This document shows, piece after piece, positions 1 through 6,865 of a DNA stretch of 18,823 bases; positions within the stretch are counted from its first letter, which is position 1, and the number at the start of each line of letters is the position of its first letter. The notes under the pieces are model-generated. The model searched no databases and was not told where the DNA came from. It was given only the letters and a program-made list of their open reading frames with translations. The position numbers and the translations under genes are program-made. Source of the stretch: QHXQ01 sp036389375 (lineage in GTDB: Bacteria; Acidobacteriota; Blastocatellia; Pyrinomonadales; Pyrinomonadaceae); NCBI GenBank assembly GCA_036389375.1, contig DASVQA010000122.1, forward strand, positions 1 to 18,823, read 5' to 3'.

Positions 1-174
1 CTCTTTGGCCACCGTCACGCCGTCTTTCGTGATCGTGGGCGAGCCGAACTTCTTATCAAGCACGACGTTGCGCCCCTTCGGTCCTAACGTGATTTTCACC
101 GCGTCGGCGAGTTGATTGACGCCGCGTAAAATCGCCGCGCGCGACTCCTCGCCATGTATGACTTGCTTGGCCAT
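1..174 (-). CDS. groL: Chaperonin GroEL (Hsp60), N-terminal 58 residues only
   Basis: Large subunit of the ATP-driven GroEL-GroES folding chamber of the cytoplasm. Only the first 58 codons lie in the window; the gene runs off the left edge in an open frame. The translation starts MAKQVIHGEESR and contains the equatorial-domain nucleotide-binding segment TLGPKGRNVVLD (residues 29-40) followed by ITKDGVTVAKE, which is diagnostic of the family. The ATG is at 172-174 and is preceded by a strong purine-rich ribosome binding site (GGAGAGG, about 181-188 on the minus strand). It lies 70 bases downstream of groES in the same direction, the usual bicistronic order, and should share the CIRCE-controlled promoter further upstream. 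Whether the C-terminal GGM tail is present cannot be seen. Confidence 0.97.
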   Translation of the reverse strand, partial: MAKQVIHGEESRAAILRGVNQLADAVKITLGPKGRNVVLDKKFGSPTITKDGVTVAKE

Positions 175-244
175 ATCGTTTCCTCTCCTCTAATTTATCT
201 TCCAGCTTCAATCAAAAGAAAAAGCGGCAAAGTCTGTGTGCAGA

Positions 245-577
245 CTACTTGCCGCCCTTCTTACCGCCCGCCTGTGCGCCGGCGCGCTCAATGACGCCGA
301 GGATTTCGTCCTCACGCATGATGAGCAGTTCCTCGCCGTCCAGTTTGATCTCGGAGCCGCTGTACTTGCCGAACAACACGCGGTCGCCCGCTTTCACGTC
401 CAGGCCCTGACGCGTGCCGTCGTCTTTGCGCTTGCCCTCGCCGACGGCGATGACTTCGCCCTCCTGCGGTTTTTCCTTCGCCGTGTCCGGGATGATGATC
501 CCGCCACGCATCTGCTCGCCTTCCTCAATCCGGCGCACAATCACGCGATCATGAAGGGGTCTAATGTTTGTAGCCAT
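245..577 (-). CDS. groS: Co-chaperonin GroES (Hsp10)
   Basis: The heptameric lid of the GroEL chamber, cytoplasmic. The protein starts MATNIRPLHDRVIVRR, followed by the mobile loop region with GGIIIPDTAKEKP and the core GDRVLFGKYSGSEIKLDGEELLIMREDEILGVIE, all typical of the family. At 110 residues it is longer than the usual 95-97, because a Gly/Lys-rich extension (AGAQAGGKKGGK) follows the normal end of the fold. The ATG (575-577) has an AAAGGAG ribosome binding site five to six bases upstream. It is first gene of a groES-groEL operon, with a leader of roughly 155 bases between the predicted transcription start and the start codon. The overlapping plus-strand reading frame is a shadow. Confidence 0.98.
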   Translation of the reverse strand: MATNIRPLHDRVIVRRIEEGEQMRGGIIIPDTAKEKPQEGEVIAVGEGKRKDDGTRQGLDVKAGDRVLFGKYSGSEIKLDGEELLIMREDEILGVIERAGAQAGGKKGGK

Positions 578-715
578 AATGCTCCTTTCCGGTGGTCGCT
601 TCAGAGATGTTTTGATTGCTGTAAAGCAAACTTGTTAGAGCTTTTACCCGCCCGCCGTAGGGCCGCCGGGGAGTGTGGACGACCGGGCATTTAATATGCG
701 GTCGGCACAGCCCGT

Positions 716-742
716 TTAGCACTCTTTTCGGGCGAGTGCCAA
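716..742 (-). promoter_or_regulatory. CIRCE operator (HrcA binding site) of groESL
   Basis: On the plus strand it reads TTAGCACTC, a nine-base spacer (725-733), then GAGTGCCAA. The consensus is TTAGCACTC-N9-GAGTGCTAA, so the match is 17 of 18 arm bases with exact spacing. CIRCE is the binding site of the heat-shock repressor HrcA. It lies over and just downstream of the predicted transcription start, where a bound repressor would block transcription. hrcA itself is not in the window. Confidence 0.95.
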
Positions 743-771
743 GAATAGAACGACAAGGCTAAAGTTGTCAA
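742..771 (-). promoter_or_regulatory. Predicted sigma70-type promoter of groESL
   Basis: On the minus strand there is a perfect -35 box TTGACA (766-771), an 18-base spacer and a -10-like TATTCT (742-747). Transcription would begin near 735, inside the CIRCE element, which is the expected arrangement for HrcA control. The -10 is only a 4/6 match, so its exact position is less sure than the -35. Confidence 0.7.
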
Positions 772-783
772 TACGCCGACAGT

Positions 784-812
784 AAAATCTGAGTGTGTCA
801 GACTCAGATTTT
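784..812. terminator. Symmetrical hairpin, candidate terminator between the Fis-like gene and groES
   Basis: A perfect 11-bp inverted repeat, AAAATCTGAGT (784-794) and ACTCAGATTTT (802-812), with a 7-base loop. Either strand ends the stem with four T residues, so it could end transcription in both directions. It sits about 70 bases after the stop of the upstream minus-strand operon and 12 bases before the groES -35 box, where a terminator would insulate the heat-shock operon. The stem is AT-rich, hence weak; an operator role is the alternative. Confidence 0.55.
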
Positions 813-882
813 CCCGAAAGGGTTGAATTTGTAGGATTTTGCGAGGTACTGGCAGGACTTAACTCGACTGGCAAGGAGACCT

Positions 883-1149
883 TTAACGCGCCTTGCGCTT
901 CGCGGGTTTGCTGTTGCCGCGCTTCTTGGTCGGGCTGGGGCGTTCCTGGCTACGATAATCGGCTACGCGTTTGGAGAGCGTGTTGCGGTGTATGCCGAGC
1001 GTGGCGGCGGTGCGCGACAGGTGTTCTTTGTGGCGAGCTAAAGCCTTCTGGATGTAGAGTTTCTCAAACTCGGAGAGCGCCTCGTCGAGCATGATCTGGC
1101 CGTCGAGCATCTCGTCAATCAGGGCTTCAAGGCGGGCACGCATCTGCAT
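883..1149 (-). CDS. Small Fis-type helix-turn-helix DNA-binding protein with basic tail
   Basis: An 88-residue protein. Residues about 28-65 (FEKLYIQKALARHKEHLSRT, then AATLGIHRNTLSKRVADY) match the Fis/NtrC C-terminal DNA-binding helix-turn-helix. The N-terminus (RARLEALIDEMLDGQIMLDEAL) looks like a helical dimerisation segment. The last 20 or so residues form a Lys/Arg/Pro-rich tail that could add non-specific DNA contact. There is no AAA+ or receiver domain, so it is not an NtrC-type activator but a stand-alone DNA-binding protein. The start was set at the ATG at 1147-1149 because AGGAG lies five bases upstream. A TTG at 1210-1212, touching the cvpA stop, would add 21 residues but has no visible ribosome binding site. 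It is last gene of the purC-cvpA run and may regulate its own operon or act as a nucleoid protein; targets are unknown. Confidence 0.85.
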   Translation of the reverse strand: MQMRARLEALIDEMLDGQIMLDEALSEFEKLYIQKALARHKEHLSRTAATLGIHRNTLSKRVADYRSQERPSPTKKRGNSKPAKRKAR

Positions 1150-1212
1150 GGCTTCTCCTGTGGGCGAACGAATAAAGAAATAATCCCGGCGTTTGCGCCA
1201 GTCAGTGGTCAA

Positions 1213-1731
1213 TCACTGGCGGCTCACGCGGCGGTAGCCGGCCAGAAAACGCGCCCGCAGTTCGGTCGAAGTTAAATAGGACAACGCCTCGGCGCTGGCT
1301 GCCAGGACGGGCGCGCTACGCGCTTCAGTGACGGCGCTCAAGCGGACGGGGAACGCCGTGAGCGCCAGATACATGACGGAGCAGACGGCCAAACCACGCG
1401 CCAGCCCGAACAATGCACCGAGCGACCGATCCAGCCATTCCAGCCGCGCACGCTTCAGATGCCCGCGCACCATCTGCCCGGCGGCAAATCCCAGCGCGAG
1501 CACAACGCCCACGATCAACAGAAAGCCCCACGCCTGCGCCGCCGCCTCTGACGCGACCAGCCCCGCCCCGCGCAGCCACGCGCCCAGCACCTCGTAACCA
1601 CGCGCCGCCACAAACACGCCGACCAGAAGCGCGCCCGTCGCAATCAGAGCGCGCACCAGCCCTCGCAACGCGCCCGCCACCAGCGACGAGCCGACCAGCG
1701 CCAACACGATGAGATCGAAAACAGTCATCAT
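1213..1731 (-). CDS. cvpA: CvpA family inner-membrane protein
   Basis: A 172-residue membrane protein with about four hydrophobic helices (roughly residues 4-21, 29-44, 66-86 and 103-126). It has the family hallmarks FDLIVLALVGSSLVAGALRG at the N-terminus and WLDRSLGALFGLARGLAV before the fourth helix. CvpA proteins were named from colicin V production in E. coli, where cvpA is linked to purF, and have since been tied to envelope stress and cell-wall phenotypes; the molecular activity is not established. The link to a purine gene (purC, 71 bases upstream) is kept here. Two ATG codons lie in tandem (1729-1731 and 1726-1728) and no clear ribosome binding site precedes either. The gap to purC holds a hairpin-forming repeat. 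Translation could depend on purC read-through. Confidence 0.88.
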   Translation of the reverse strand: MMTVFDLIVLALVGSSLVAGALRGLVRALIATGALLVGVFVAARGYEVLGAWLRGAGLVASEAAAQAWGFLLIVGVVLALGFAAGQMVRGHLKRARLEWLDRSLGALFGLARGLAVCSVMYLALTAFPVRLSAVTEARSAPVLAASAEALSYLTSTELRARFLAGYRRVSRQ

Positions 1732-1736
1732 TAAAA

Positions 1737-1829
1737 AGTCTTGAGAGCCTAGAGCGTCAGGCGCGTCTAGCGAGTCAAAGGCAAGCTAGTTGTTTTCTAC
1801 TCTCAAGACTCGCCGGACTCTCTAGGCTC
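1737..1829. repeat. Palindromic interspersed repeat, copy A (purC 3' end to cvpA)
   Basis: Outer stem GAGCCTAGAG (1745-1754) pairs perfectly with CTCTAGGCTC (1820-1829) and extends with one mismatch to 14 bp. An inner stem GCGAGTC (1770-1776) pairs with GACTCGC (1807-1813). It shares the core GCGAGTCAAARGCAWGCTRG and ACTCGCCGG-MCTCTCTRGSCTC with the copy at 9399-9491. A third pairing, AGTCTTGAGAG (1737-1747) with CTCTCAAGACT (1800-1810), is perfect over 11 bp but incompatible with the first two. In the minus-strand transcript it is followed by a U-run just before cvpA. The right arm lies inside the purC reading frame. Confidence 0.75.
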
Positions 1830-2726
1830 CAGATTCTCTCCGGTGAGCAGGCGGTAGGCTTCGAGGTAGCGCGCCGTCGTAGCGGCGGCCACTGCGGGCG
1901 GGAGCGGCGGCGCGGGCGGCCGTTTGTCCCAGTCCAGCGTCTCCAAATAGTCGCGTACATACTGCTTGTCGAACGAGGCTTGCGCGCGTCCCGGCTCATA
2001 TTCAGCGAGTGGCCAGAAGCGCGACGAGTCGGGCGTCAACGCTTCGTCAATCAAAATGATCTCGCCTGCGCGGTCGCGGCCAAACTCAAATTTTGTGTCC
2101 GCGATGATGATGCCGCGCGCGCGCGCGTAAGCTTCGGCCTCACGGTAGAGCGCAAGCGCCGTGTCCCGCAGATGTGTCGTTACGTCCGCGCCGACGATCT
2201 CGCGCATGCGCGCTTCGCTGATGTTCTCGTCGTGCCCGGCTTCAGCTTTGGTTGCGGGTGTGAAGATGGGCGCGGGCAGTTGCTCGGCTTCGCGCAGACC
2301 CGGCGGCAGCCGGTGGCCGCAGATTTCGCCGGTGCGTTGATAATCCTTCCAGCCAGAGCCGGCCAGATAACCGCGCACGACACATTCGACGGGGAAGACT
2401 TCTGTGCGCCGCACGAGCATCGCGCGCTCACGCAGTTCGTCGGCGTGGCGTCTGACTTGCGCTGGCATCTCGTCCACGTCCGTGCTGATCAGGTGGTGCG
2501 GCGTGATGTGCGCGAGCCGCTCGAACCAGAAGCGCGAGAGGGCGGTGAGCACAGCGCCTTTGCGCGGCACTTGCGTGGGCAGAATACAGTCGAAGGCAGA
2601 GATGCGGTCGGTGGCGACGACGAGCAGGCGCGCCTCGTCCACGGCATACACGTCGCGCACTTTGCCGCGTCGCACTAATTCGAGATCGGTGAAAGAGGTC
2701 TCGTTGATTGGCGAGAGGGCACTCAT
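1803..2726 (-). CDS. purC: Phosphoribosylaminoimidazole-succinocarboxamide synthase (SAICAR synthetase)
   Basis: Cytoplasmic enzyme of de novo purine synthesis: ATP-dependent ligation of aspartate to CAIR to give SAICAR. At 307 residues it is the long form, like yeast Ade1, rather than the roughly 237-residue E. coli form. Visible motifs are GKVRDVY (21-27, ATP-binding glycine/basic loop), the first family signature FPVECVVRGYLAGSG (111-125) and the second signature IIADTKFEFG (207-216), followed by DEALTPDSSRFWP. The C-terminal tail (about ENLEPRESGES) is encoded by the right arm of repeat copy A, so the very end of the protein is unlikely to be conserved. A promoter with a perfect -35 lies about 60 bases upstream. 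No ribosome binding site is obvious before the ATG at 2724-2726. It leads the purC-cvpA-Fis-like gene run. Confidence 0.98.
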   Translation of the reverse strand: MSALSPINETSFTDLELVRRGKVRDVYAVDEARLLVVATDRISAFDCILPTQVPRKGAVLTALSRFWFERLAHITPHHLISTDVDEMPAQVRRHADELRERAMLVRRTEVFPVECVVRGYLAGSGWKDYQRTGEICGHRLPPGLREAEQLPAPIFTPATKAEAGHDENISEARMREIVGADVTTHLRDTALALYREAEAYARARGIIIADTKFEFGRDRAGEIILIDEALTPDSSRFWPLAEYEPGRAQASFDKQYVRDYLETLDWDKRPPAPPLPPAVAAATTARYLEAYRLLTGENLEPRESGES

Positions 2727-2792
2727 GACAGTTGTAATGTGCGGCCGGCTTTATGAAGTCGCGCTCGTCGGGCGTGCGCGAAGCGACGCGGG

Positions 2793-2821
2793 ATTGTGCG
2801 CGCGGCGCGCAGGTTTGTCAA
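2793..2821 (-). promoter_or_regulatory. Predicted sigma70-type promoter of purC
   Basis: On the minus strand, -35 TTGACA (2816-2821, perfect), a 17-base spacer and -10 CACAAT (2793-2798, 4/6). The expected start is near 2786, about 60 bases before the purC ATG. It sits in the divergent gap between purC and the aminopeptidase gene. On the plus strand the same site reads TTGTCA, a possible but unsupported -35 for the opposite gene. No PUR-box was recognised. Confidence 0.65.
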
Positions 2822-2971
2822 GATGAAGAGGTTGGTGCTTAGTGATCGAAGGTTGAGTCGGAAATGAAAGCGGCGGCTGGCGGATTCTCGCGCACCGTGC
2901 GGCGCAGGGCGGCGCGTTTGATCTTCCGTCCGAGTTGCTTTACAACCGGGTGCAGGAACAGACGAATCGTG

Positions 2972-5590
2972 ATGGAGCAGGAGAACATCGTGCCGACGAC
3001 GCGCAGCTTTAGCGGGTGGCTCATCGCTTTCATCCTTATCTGGTCGGCGTTAACGACGGCGACGGGCAGTGCGCAGACAACTACGAGCAGCGCCAGCCAG
3101 ACGGCTGCGCCCGCGCTGCCGCCTGCGCGCCACATCCCTGCACACGATTACGATCTGCGCCACGTCAAACTCGATCTGCATTTCGATTGGCCGCGGGAGC
3201 AGGCGGCGGGCACGGCCACGCTCACGCTCGCGCCGCTCGCGCCCGATTTTCGGCGCGTCGAATTGGACGCGGCGAACATGACCTTCGAGAGCGTGCGCTC
3301 AGGCGCGGGCGCGCTGCTCAAGTACGAGGCGGACGCGCAGGCAGAGAAGTTGCGCGTCGAGCTTGAGCGTGCGTACCGGCCGGGCGAAGTGGTCACGGTC
3401 GTCATCGCTTACCATACGAACGGGCGCGTGCGGGAACTCGGCAGCGGCAACTTTGCGCGCGGGTTGGTCTTCAATCAGCCGACGCCCGACGATCCGCTCA
3501 GCCGCCGGCAGATCTATTCGCAGGGCGAGAGCGAATTTAATCACCTGTGGTTTCCGGCCTACGATCACCCAGACGACTTCGCCACGTCGGAGATCATCGC
3601 TACGGTCGAGCGCCCGCTCATGGTCATCTCCAACGGGCGGCTCGTCGCGGTCACGGAGCATGCGGATAGGACGCGCACCTTTCGTTGGTTGATGGAGCAG
3701 CCGCACGCGAACTATCTGACCTCCATCGTCGTCGGCGAATACGCGCCCATCGAGCAGCGCGGCGCAGGCGTCCCTGTCATCTCTTACGTCTATCCGAATG
3801 AGGTCGCGGCAGGACGCTTGACGACGGCGCGGCTCGCCGACATGGTGCGTTTCTTCGCGCAGAAGACGGGCGTTAAATATCCTTATGCCAAGTATGCGCA
3901 GGTGATGGTACACAACTTTCCCGGCGGCATGGAGAACATCTCGGCCACGACGCAGACCGACACGATGATCCACGATGCGCGCACAGAGTTTGACCAGCCG
4001 AGTGACAGTCTTGAGGCGCACGAACTGGCGCATCAGTGGTTCGGCGACGACGTGACCTGCCGCGATTGGGCCGACATCTGGCTCAACGAAGGCTTCGCCA
4101 CCTACTTCGAGGCGCTGTGGAATGAACACCTGTTGGGGGCGGACGATTTTCTCTACGGCGACATACGCGCCGACCAGAACGCGTATCTCGACGCGTGGCG
4201 CAGAGGCTACCGCCGGCCCATCGTGACGCCTAATTATCAAGACCCCGAAGCAGTCTTCGACGTGTACGCTTATCAACGCGGCGGCGCAGTCTTGCACATG
4301 CTGCGCCGCGTACTCGGTGAAGCGAACTGGTGGCGCGCGCTCAATCATTACCTGACGCGTTACGCGCATCAGCCGGTGGACACAGCGCAGTTTCGCAGCG
4401 CGGTCGAAGAAGCGACCGGGCAAAAACTCGACTGGTTCTTTGACGAGTGGGTTTACAAGGTGGGGCATCCGGTCTTTCGCGTCACCAAGCAATATGATGA
4501 GAGGCGGCAGACCTTGACCCTCAAGGTGCGGCAGGAACAGCAGCCCGACCCGGCGAATCCTTATCCGCAGGCGACCTACTTTCAGATGCCTGTGGACATA
4601 GAGATCGATACGGGCAAAGGCGCACGCATCGAACGCGTCGAACTTGCGCCCGTCGCCGAGCAGTCGTTCGATTTCAAAGTTGACGGCCAGCCGCGCCTCG
4701 TCAACTTCGATTATCAGGGCACGCTCGTCAAGGAGCTAACGTTCGACAAGCCGACTGCCGAACTGCTCTATCAAATCCAGTCGGACAAAGACGTGATCGG
4801 GCGGCTGTGGGCGCTCAGGCAATACGCGCGGCTGCTGCGCGCTAGTGAGACGACGGAACGTGAGCAGGAGACGATTGCGGTCAACATCGCTACGACAAGC
4901 GGGCTGCGCGATCAATTCTGGGGCGTGCGTTACGAGGCGGCCAACATCCTCAAGGGTGTGCGCAGCGAGCCGGTGCGCGTGCAGCTATTGACAGCTTTGC
5001 AGACCGAGCGGAATCCGAAAGTCCGCGCCCGCATCATCGAAGCACTCGGCGAATACCGCGAGCAACGGTTAGCGGCCACTTTTCAACGGGCGCTCGACGA
5101 ACAAAGTTATCTAGTCATAGACGCCGCCGCCGAGGCGCTCGGCAAGACGAAAGCAGCGGGCGCATACGACGCGCTCATGAAACTGTTGGCTGCACCCTCA
5201 TGGCGCGAGAAGACACAGGCGGCGGCCCTTGACGGGCTGGCCGAGTTGGGCGACCGGCGCGCGCTCGAAGTTGCCATGCGCTATGCCGGCCCGGAACATT
5301 CGACGGACGTGCGCCGGGCGGCCGTCTCTCTGCTCGGCGCGGCCGGCAAAAGCGATCCGCGCGTGCTGCCGCTGCTGCTTCAGACCCTGCGGCAGAGTTT
5401 CGCCAACAACGATTTCACGCTCGGTGTCGCAGCCGCCGAGACTATCTACAAACTGGACGACGAACAGGGCCTCAAAGTCCTGCGCGACATACTCGTCGTC
5501 GCCAACAAACTGGTCAGCAACGCCGACCTGCAAGCCTTCGCCGCACAGGTCGAAGCCCGCCTGCGCGAGAAGCAAACGACCGCGCACTAG
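2972..5590 (+). CDS. Exported M1-family zinc aminopeptidase with C-terminal HEAT-like repeats
   Basis: An 872-residue gluzincin of the aminopeptidase N (M1) family, predicted to remove N-terminal residues from peptides outside the cytoplasm. Numbered from the ATG at 2972, a signal peptide covers about 1-34 (hydrophobic WLIAFILIWSALTTATG, then SAQ). The substrate-binding GGMEN is near residue 321. The zinc site HELAH (350-354) is followed after 18 residues by the third ligand E373 in NEGFATYFE. The catalytic-tyrosine region reads YAYQRGGAVLHMLR. From about residue 593 to the end are alpha-helical HEAT-like repeats (for example AAEALGKTKAAGAYDALMKL), in place of the ERAP/APN-type C-terminal domain. 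An upstream ATG at 2864 would add 36 residues ahead of the signal peptide, including Cys and many Arg; I prefer 2972 because the signal peptide then begins normally, but no strong ribosome binding site decides it. It is divergent from purC and its natural substrate is unknown. Confidence 0.93.
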   Translation: MEQENIVPTTRSFSGWLIAFILIWSALTTATGSAQTTTSSASQTAAPALPPARHIPAHDYDLRHVKLDLHFDWPREQAAGTATLTLAPLAPDFRRVELDAANMTFESVRSGAGALLKYEADAQAEKLRVELERAYRPGEVVTVVIAYHTNGRVRELGSGNFARGLVFNQPTPDDPLSRRQIYSQGESEFNHLWFPAYDHPDDFATSEIIATVERPLMVISNGRLVAVTEHADRTRTFRWLMEQPHANYLTSIVVGEYAPIEQRGAGVPVISYVYPNEVAAGRLTTARLADMVRFFAQKTGVKYPYAKYAQVMVHNFPGGMENISATTQTDTMIHDARTEFDQPSDSLEAHELAHQWFGDDVTCRDWADIWLNEGFATYFEALWNEHLLGADDFLYGDIRADQNAYLDAWRRGYRRPIVTPNYQDPEAVFDVYAYQRGGAVLHMLRRVLGEANWWRALNHYLTRYAHQPVDTAQFRSAVEEATGQKLDWFFDEWVYKVGHPVFRVTKQYDERRQTLTLKVRQEQQPDPANPYPQATYFQMPVDIEIDTGKGARIERVELAPVAEQSFDFKVDGQPRLVNFDYQGTLVKELTFDKPTAELLYQIQSDKDVIGRLWALRQYARLLRASETTEREQETIAVNIATTSGLRDQFWGVRYEAANILKGVRSEPVRVQLLTALQTERNPKVRARIIEALGEYREQRLAATFQRALDEQSYLVIDAAAEALGKTKAAGAYDALMKLLAAPSWREKTQAAALDGLAELGDRRALEVAMRYAGPEHSTDVRRAAVSLLGAAGKSDPRVLPLLLQTLRQSFANNDFTLGVAAAETIYKLDDEQGLKVLRDILVVANKLVSNADLQAFAAQVEARLREKQTTAH

Positions 5591-5756
5591 AGATTGAGGA
5601 ACGCGCGCCGGAGCAGCTCGCCGGGGTGGCGGCCGCGCATGCAGACGGACGGAATTCGACCCGGCCCGCGCCGTTCATGGCCGCCCGCCGGCCCTGTTTA
5701 TGCATCGTTCTTTCGCCCTTCGCGCCCGCCGCGCCGGCGGGCCGGCAACTTAATGC
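5591..5756. other. Intergenic stretch after the aminopeptidase, with a GC-rich inverted repeat
   Basis: Non-coding by inspection. It holds a perfect 10-bp inverted repeat, GCCCGCCGGC (5683-5692) and GCCGGCGGGC (5733-5742), with a 40-base loop. This could act as a weak terminator or a transcript-stabilising hairpin for the aminopeptidase gene. There is no T-run. Reading frames here are short and have GC-driven composition. Confidence 0.4.
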
Positions 5757-5786
5757 TTGAGTTTAAGCGCTTTGTCCTGTTATAGT
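5757..5786 (+). promoter_or_regulatory. Predicted sigma70-type promoter of the response regulator gene
   Basis: -35 TTGAGT (5757-5762, 4/6), an 18-base spacer and -10 TATAGT (5781-5786, 5/6). Transcription would begin near 5793, leaving a leader of about 87 bases to the chosen ATG. This locally AT-rich patch in a GC-rich gap argues against the TTG at 5757 being a start codon. Confidence 0.6.
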
Positions 5787-5879
5787 TTTGACTGGTTGGA
5801 GGGCGTCTTGCCGGCCCACCAGCCGCAAGTCCCCTTTGAATTAAATCCTGCGTTCCGGGCCTACGCACAATACGCCCCA

Positions 5880-6656
5880 ATGTCAACCAAGTCTGCTGCG
5901 AACAGAGCACGGGTCGAGATGGACGGTAACGAACCGCAGGCGCAAGACCGGAAAACTGCGCTCCTCGTCATCGAAGACGACGAGAACATCTCAACCGCGA
6001 TTAGCGAGTATTTCACGCGCGCCGGCTTTCAGGTCGCAACGGCCGAAGATGGCGTCTCAGGCGTGCAGGCGGCGCTTGCTGACCGGCCCGACGTGGTCTT
6101 GCTCGACCTCATGCTGCCAAAGATGGACGGTCTCGCCGTCTGCCGCGAGTTGCGCGAGAAAGCGCCATACATCCCGATCCTCATGCTCACGGCGAAAGAT
6201 GACGTGTTTGACAAAGTGCTCGGCCTCGAAATGGGTGCGGACGATTACATCACCAAGCCCTTTACCTTCCGCGAACTCGAAGCGCGCATCAAGAGCGTGC
6301 TCCGGCGCGTGCAGGTCGGGACGCGCAGCGAGTCCACCACCGACGAAGCGCCGATTGTGCGCGGCAAACTGCGCATTGACCCGGCCAAGCGCGAGGTGAC
6401 GGTGGGCGACCGGCAGGTGGAGTTGACGCCGAAGGAGTTCGAGTTACTGCGCCTGTTCGCCTCGAATCCGGGGCGCGTCTTCGAGCGCAAGTACCTGCTG
6501 CAAAAAATCTGGGACTACTCTTACGAAGGCTACGACCGGACGATTGACTCACACATCAACCGGCTGCGCGCCAAGATCGAAGAGAACCCGGAAAATCCAC
6601 AGATGGTGCTCACCGTCTGGGGCATCGGTTACAAGTTCAGCGACGAGCAGCGGTAA
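5880..6656 (+). CDS. OmpR/PhoB-family two-component response regulator (orphan)
   Basis: A 258-residue cytoplasmic transcription regulator. Numbered from the ATG at 5880, the receiver domain spans about 27-143, with acidic pocket E32-D33-D34, phospho-acceptor D76 (VVLLDLMLPKMDG), T104 and K126 (GADDYITKPF), so every residue needed for phosphorylation is present. The winged-helix DNA-binding domain spans about 155-256 (LTPKEFELLRLFASNPGRVF, ending VWGIGYKF). The frame is open back to a TTG at 5757, but a promoter overlaps that region, so the start is 5880 or perhaps the ATG at 5919; no ribosome binding site is clear. No histidine kinase gene is next to it. The following genes, transcribed in the same direction 210 bases on, encode membrane HEAT proteins and could be its targets, but this is only inferred from position. 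Confidence 0.94.
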   Translation: MSTKSAANRARVEMDGNEPQAQDRKTALLVIEDDENISTAISEYFTRAGFQVATAEDGVSGVQAALADRPDVVLLDLMLPKMDGLAVCRELREKAPYIPILMLTAKDDVFDKVLGLEMGADDYITKPFTFRELEARIKSVLRRVQVGTRSESTTDEAPIVRGKLRIDPAKREVTVGDRQVELTPKEFELLRLFASNPGRVFERKYLLQKIWDYSYEGYDRTIDSHINRLRAKIEENPENPQMVLTVWGIGYKFSDEQR

Positions 6657-6771
6657 CGACCGCTGGCGCAACACTCGCCGCCGAAGGTTTTCCTCTCCAA
6701 ACATTGTTGCCGCGGCCAAACTTCAGCAAGGCCCGCGCAGCGATCCAAAGCACAAAGCAAAATGATCGTCC

Positions 6772-6830
6772 CGGTCGTCTGCGAACGACCGTGACGTGCC
6801 CGTCAGCCGGCCTCAGCCGTGCATGACGGG
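6772..6830. other. Two adjacent small hairpins between the regulator and the first HEAT protein
   Basis: Stem 1 is CGGTCGT (6772-6778) with ACGACCG (6785-6791), loop 6. Stem 2 is CCCGTCA (6799-6805) with TGACGGG (6824-6830), loop 18. Neither is followed by a T-run. They lie in the 209-base gap after the response regulator and might end its transcript or structure the leader of the next gene. I see no convincing promoter in the gap, so read-through from the regulator promoter is possible. Confidence 0.35.
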
Positions 6831-6865
6831 TCGCCGCTTTAGCTCCTAGCTCAGGTTGAACTCTC

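Noticed and set aside
1150..1212. TTG start extending the Fis-like protein by 21 residues
   Set aside because: No ribosome binding site precedes it, while AGGAG lies at ideal distance before the ATG at 1149.
2114..2127. Alternating CG run of 14 bases, possible Z-DNA
   Set aside because: It falls in the conserved coding segment before IIADTKFEFG of PurC and is explained by Ala/Arg codons.
2814..2843. Plus-strand promoter for the aminopeptidase gene (TTGTCA as -35)
   Set aside because: The best -10 at the right distance matches only three of six bases, so it was not listed as a feature.
3299..4492. Minus-strand open frame of 397 codons inside the aminopeptidase gene
   Set aside because: It is the antisense shadow of a conserved gene with intact M1 motifs; its translation shows no domain and the composition typical of reversed GC-rich codons.
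5753..5785. Ten-codon open frame ATG-TAG before the response regulator, possible leader peptide
   Set aside because: It overlaps the predicted -35 and -10 boxes, so it would not be in the transcript.
5757..5879. TTG start that would lengthen the response regulator by 41 residues
   Set aside because: The stretch overlaps a good promoter, the residues do not belong to a receiver domain, and ATG codons at 5880 and 5919 give a normal-length protein.
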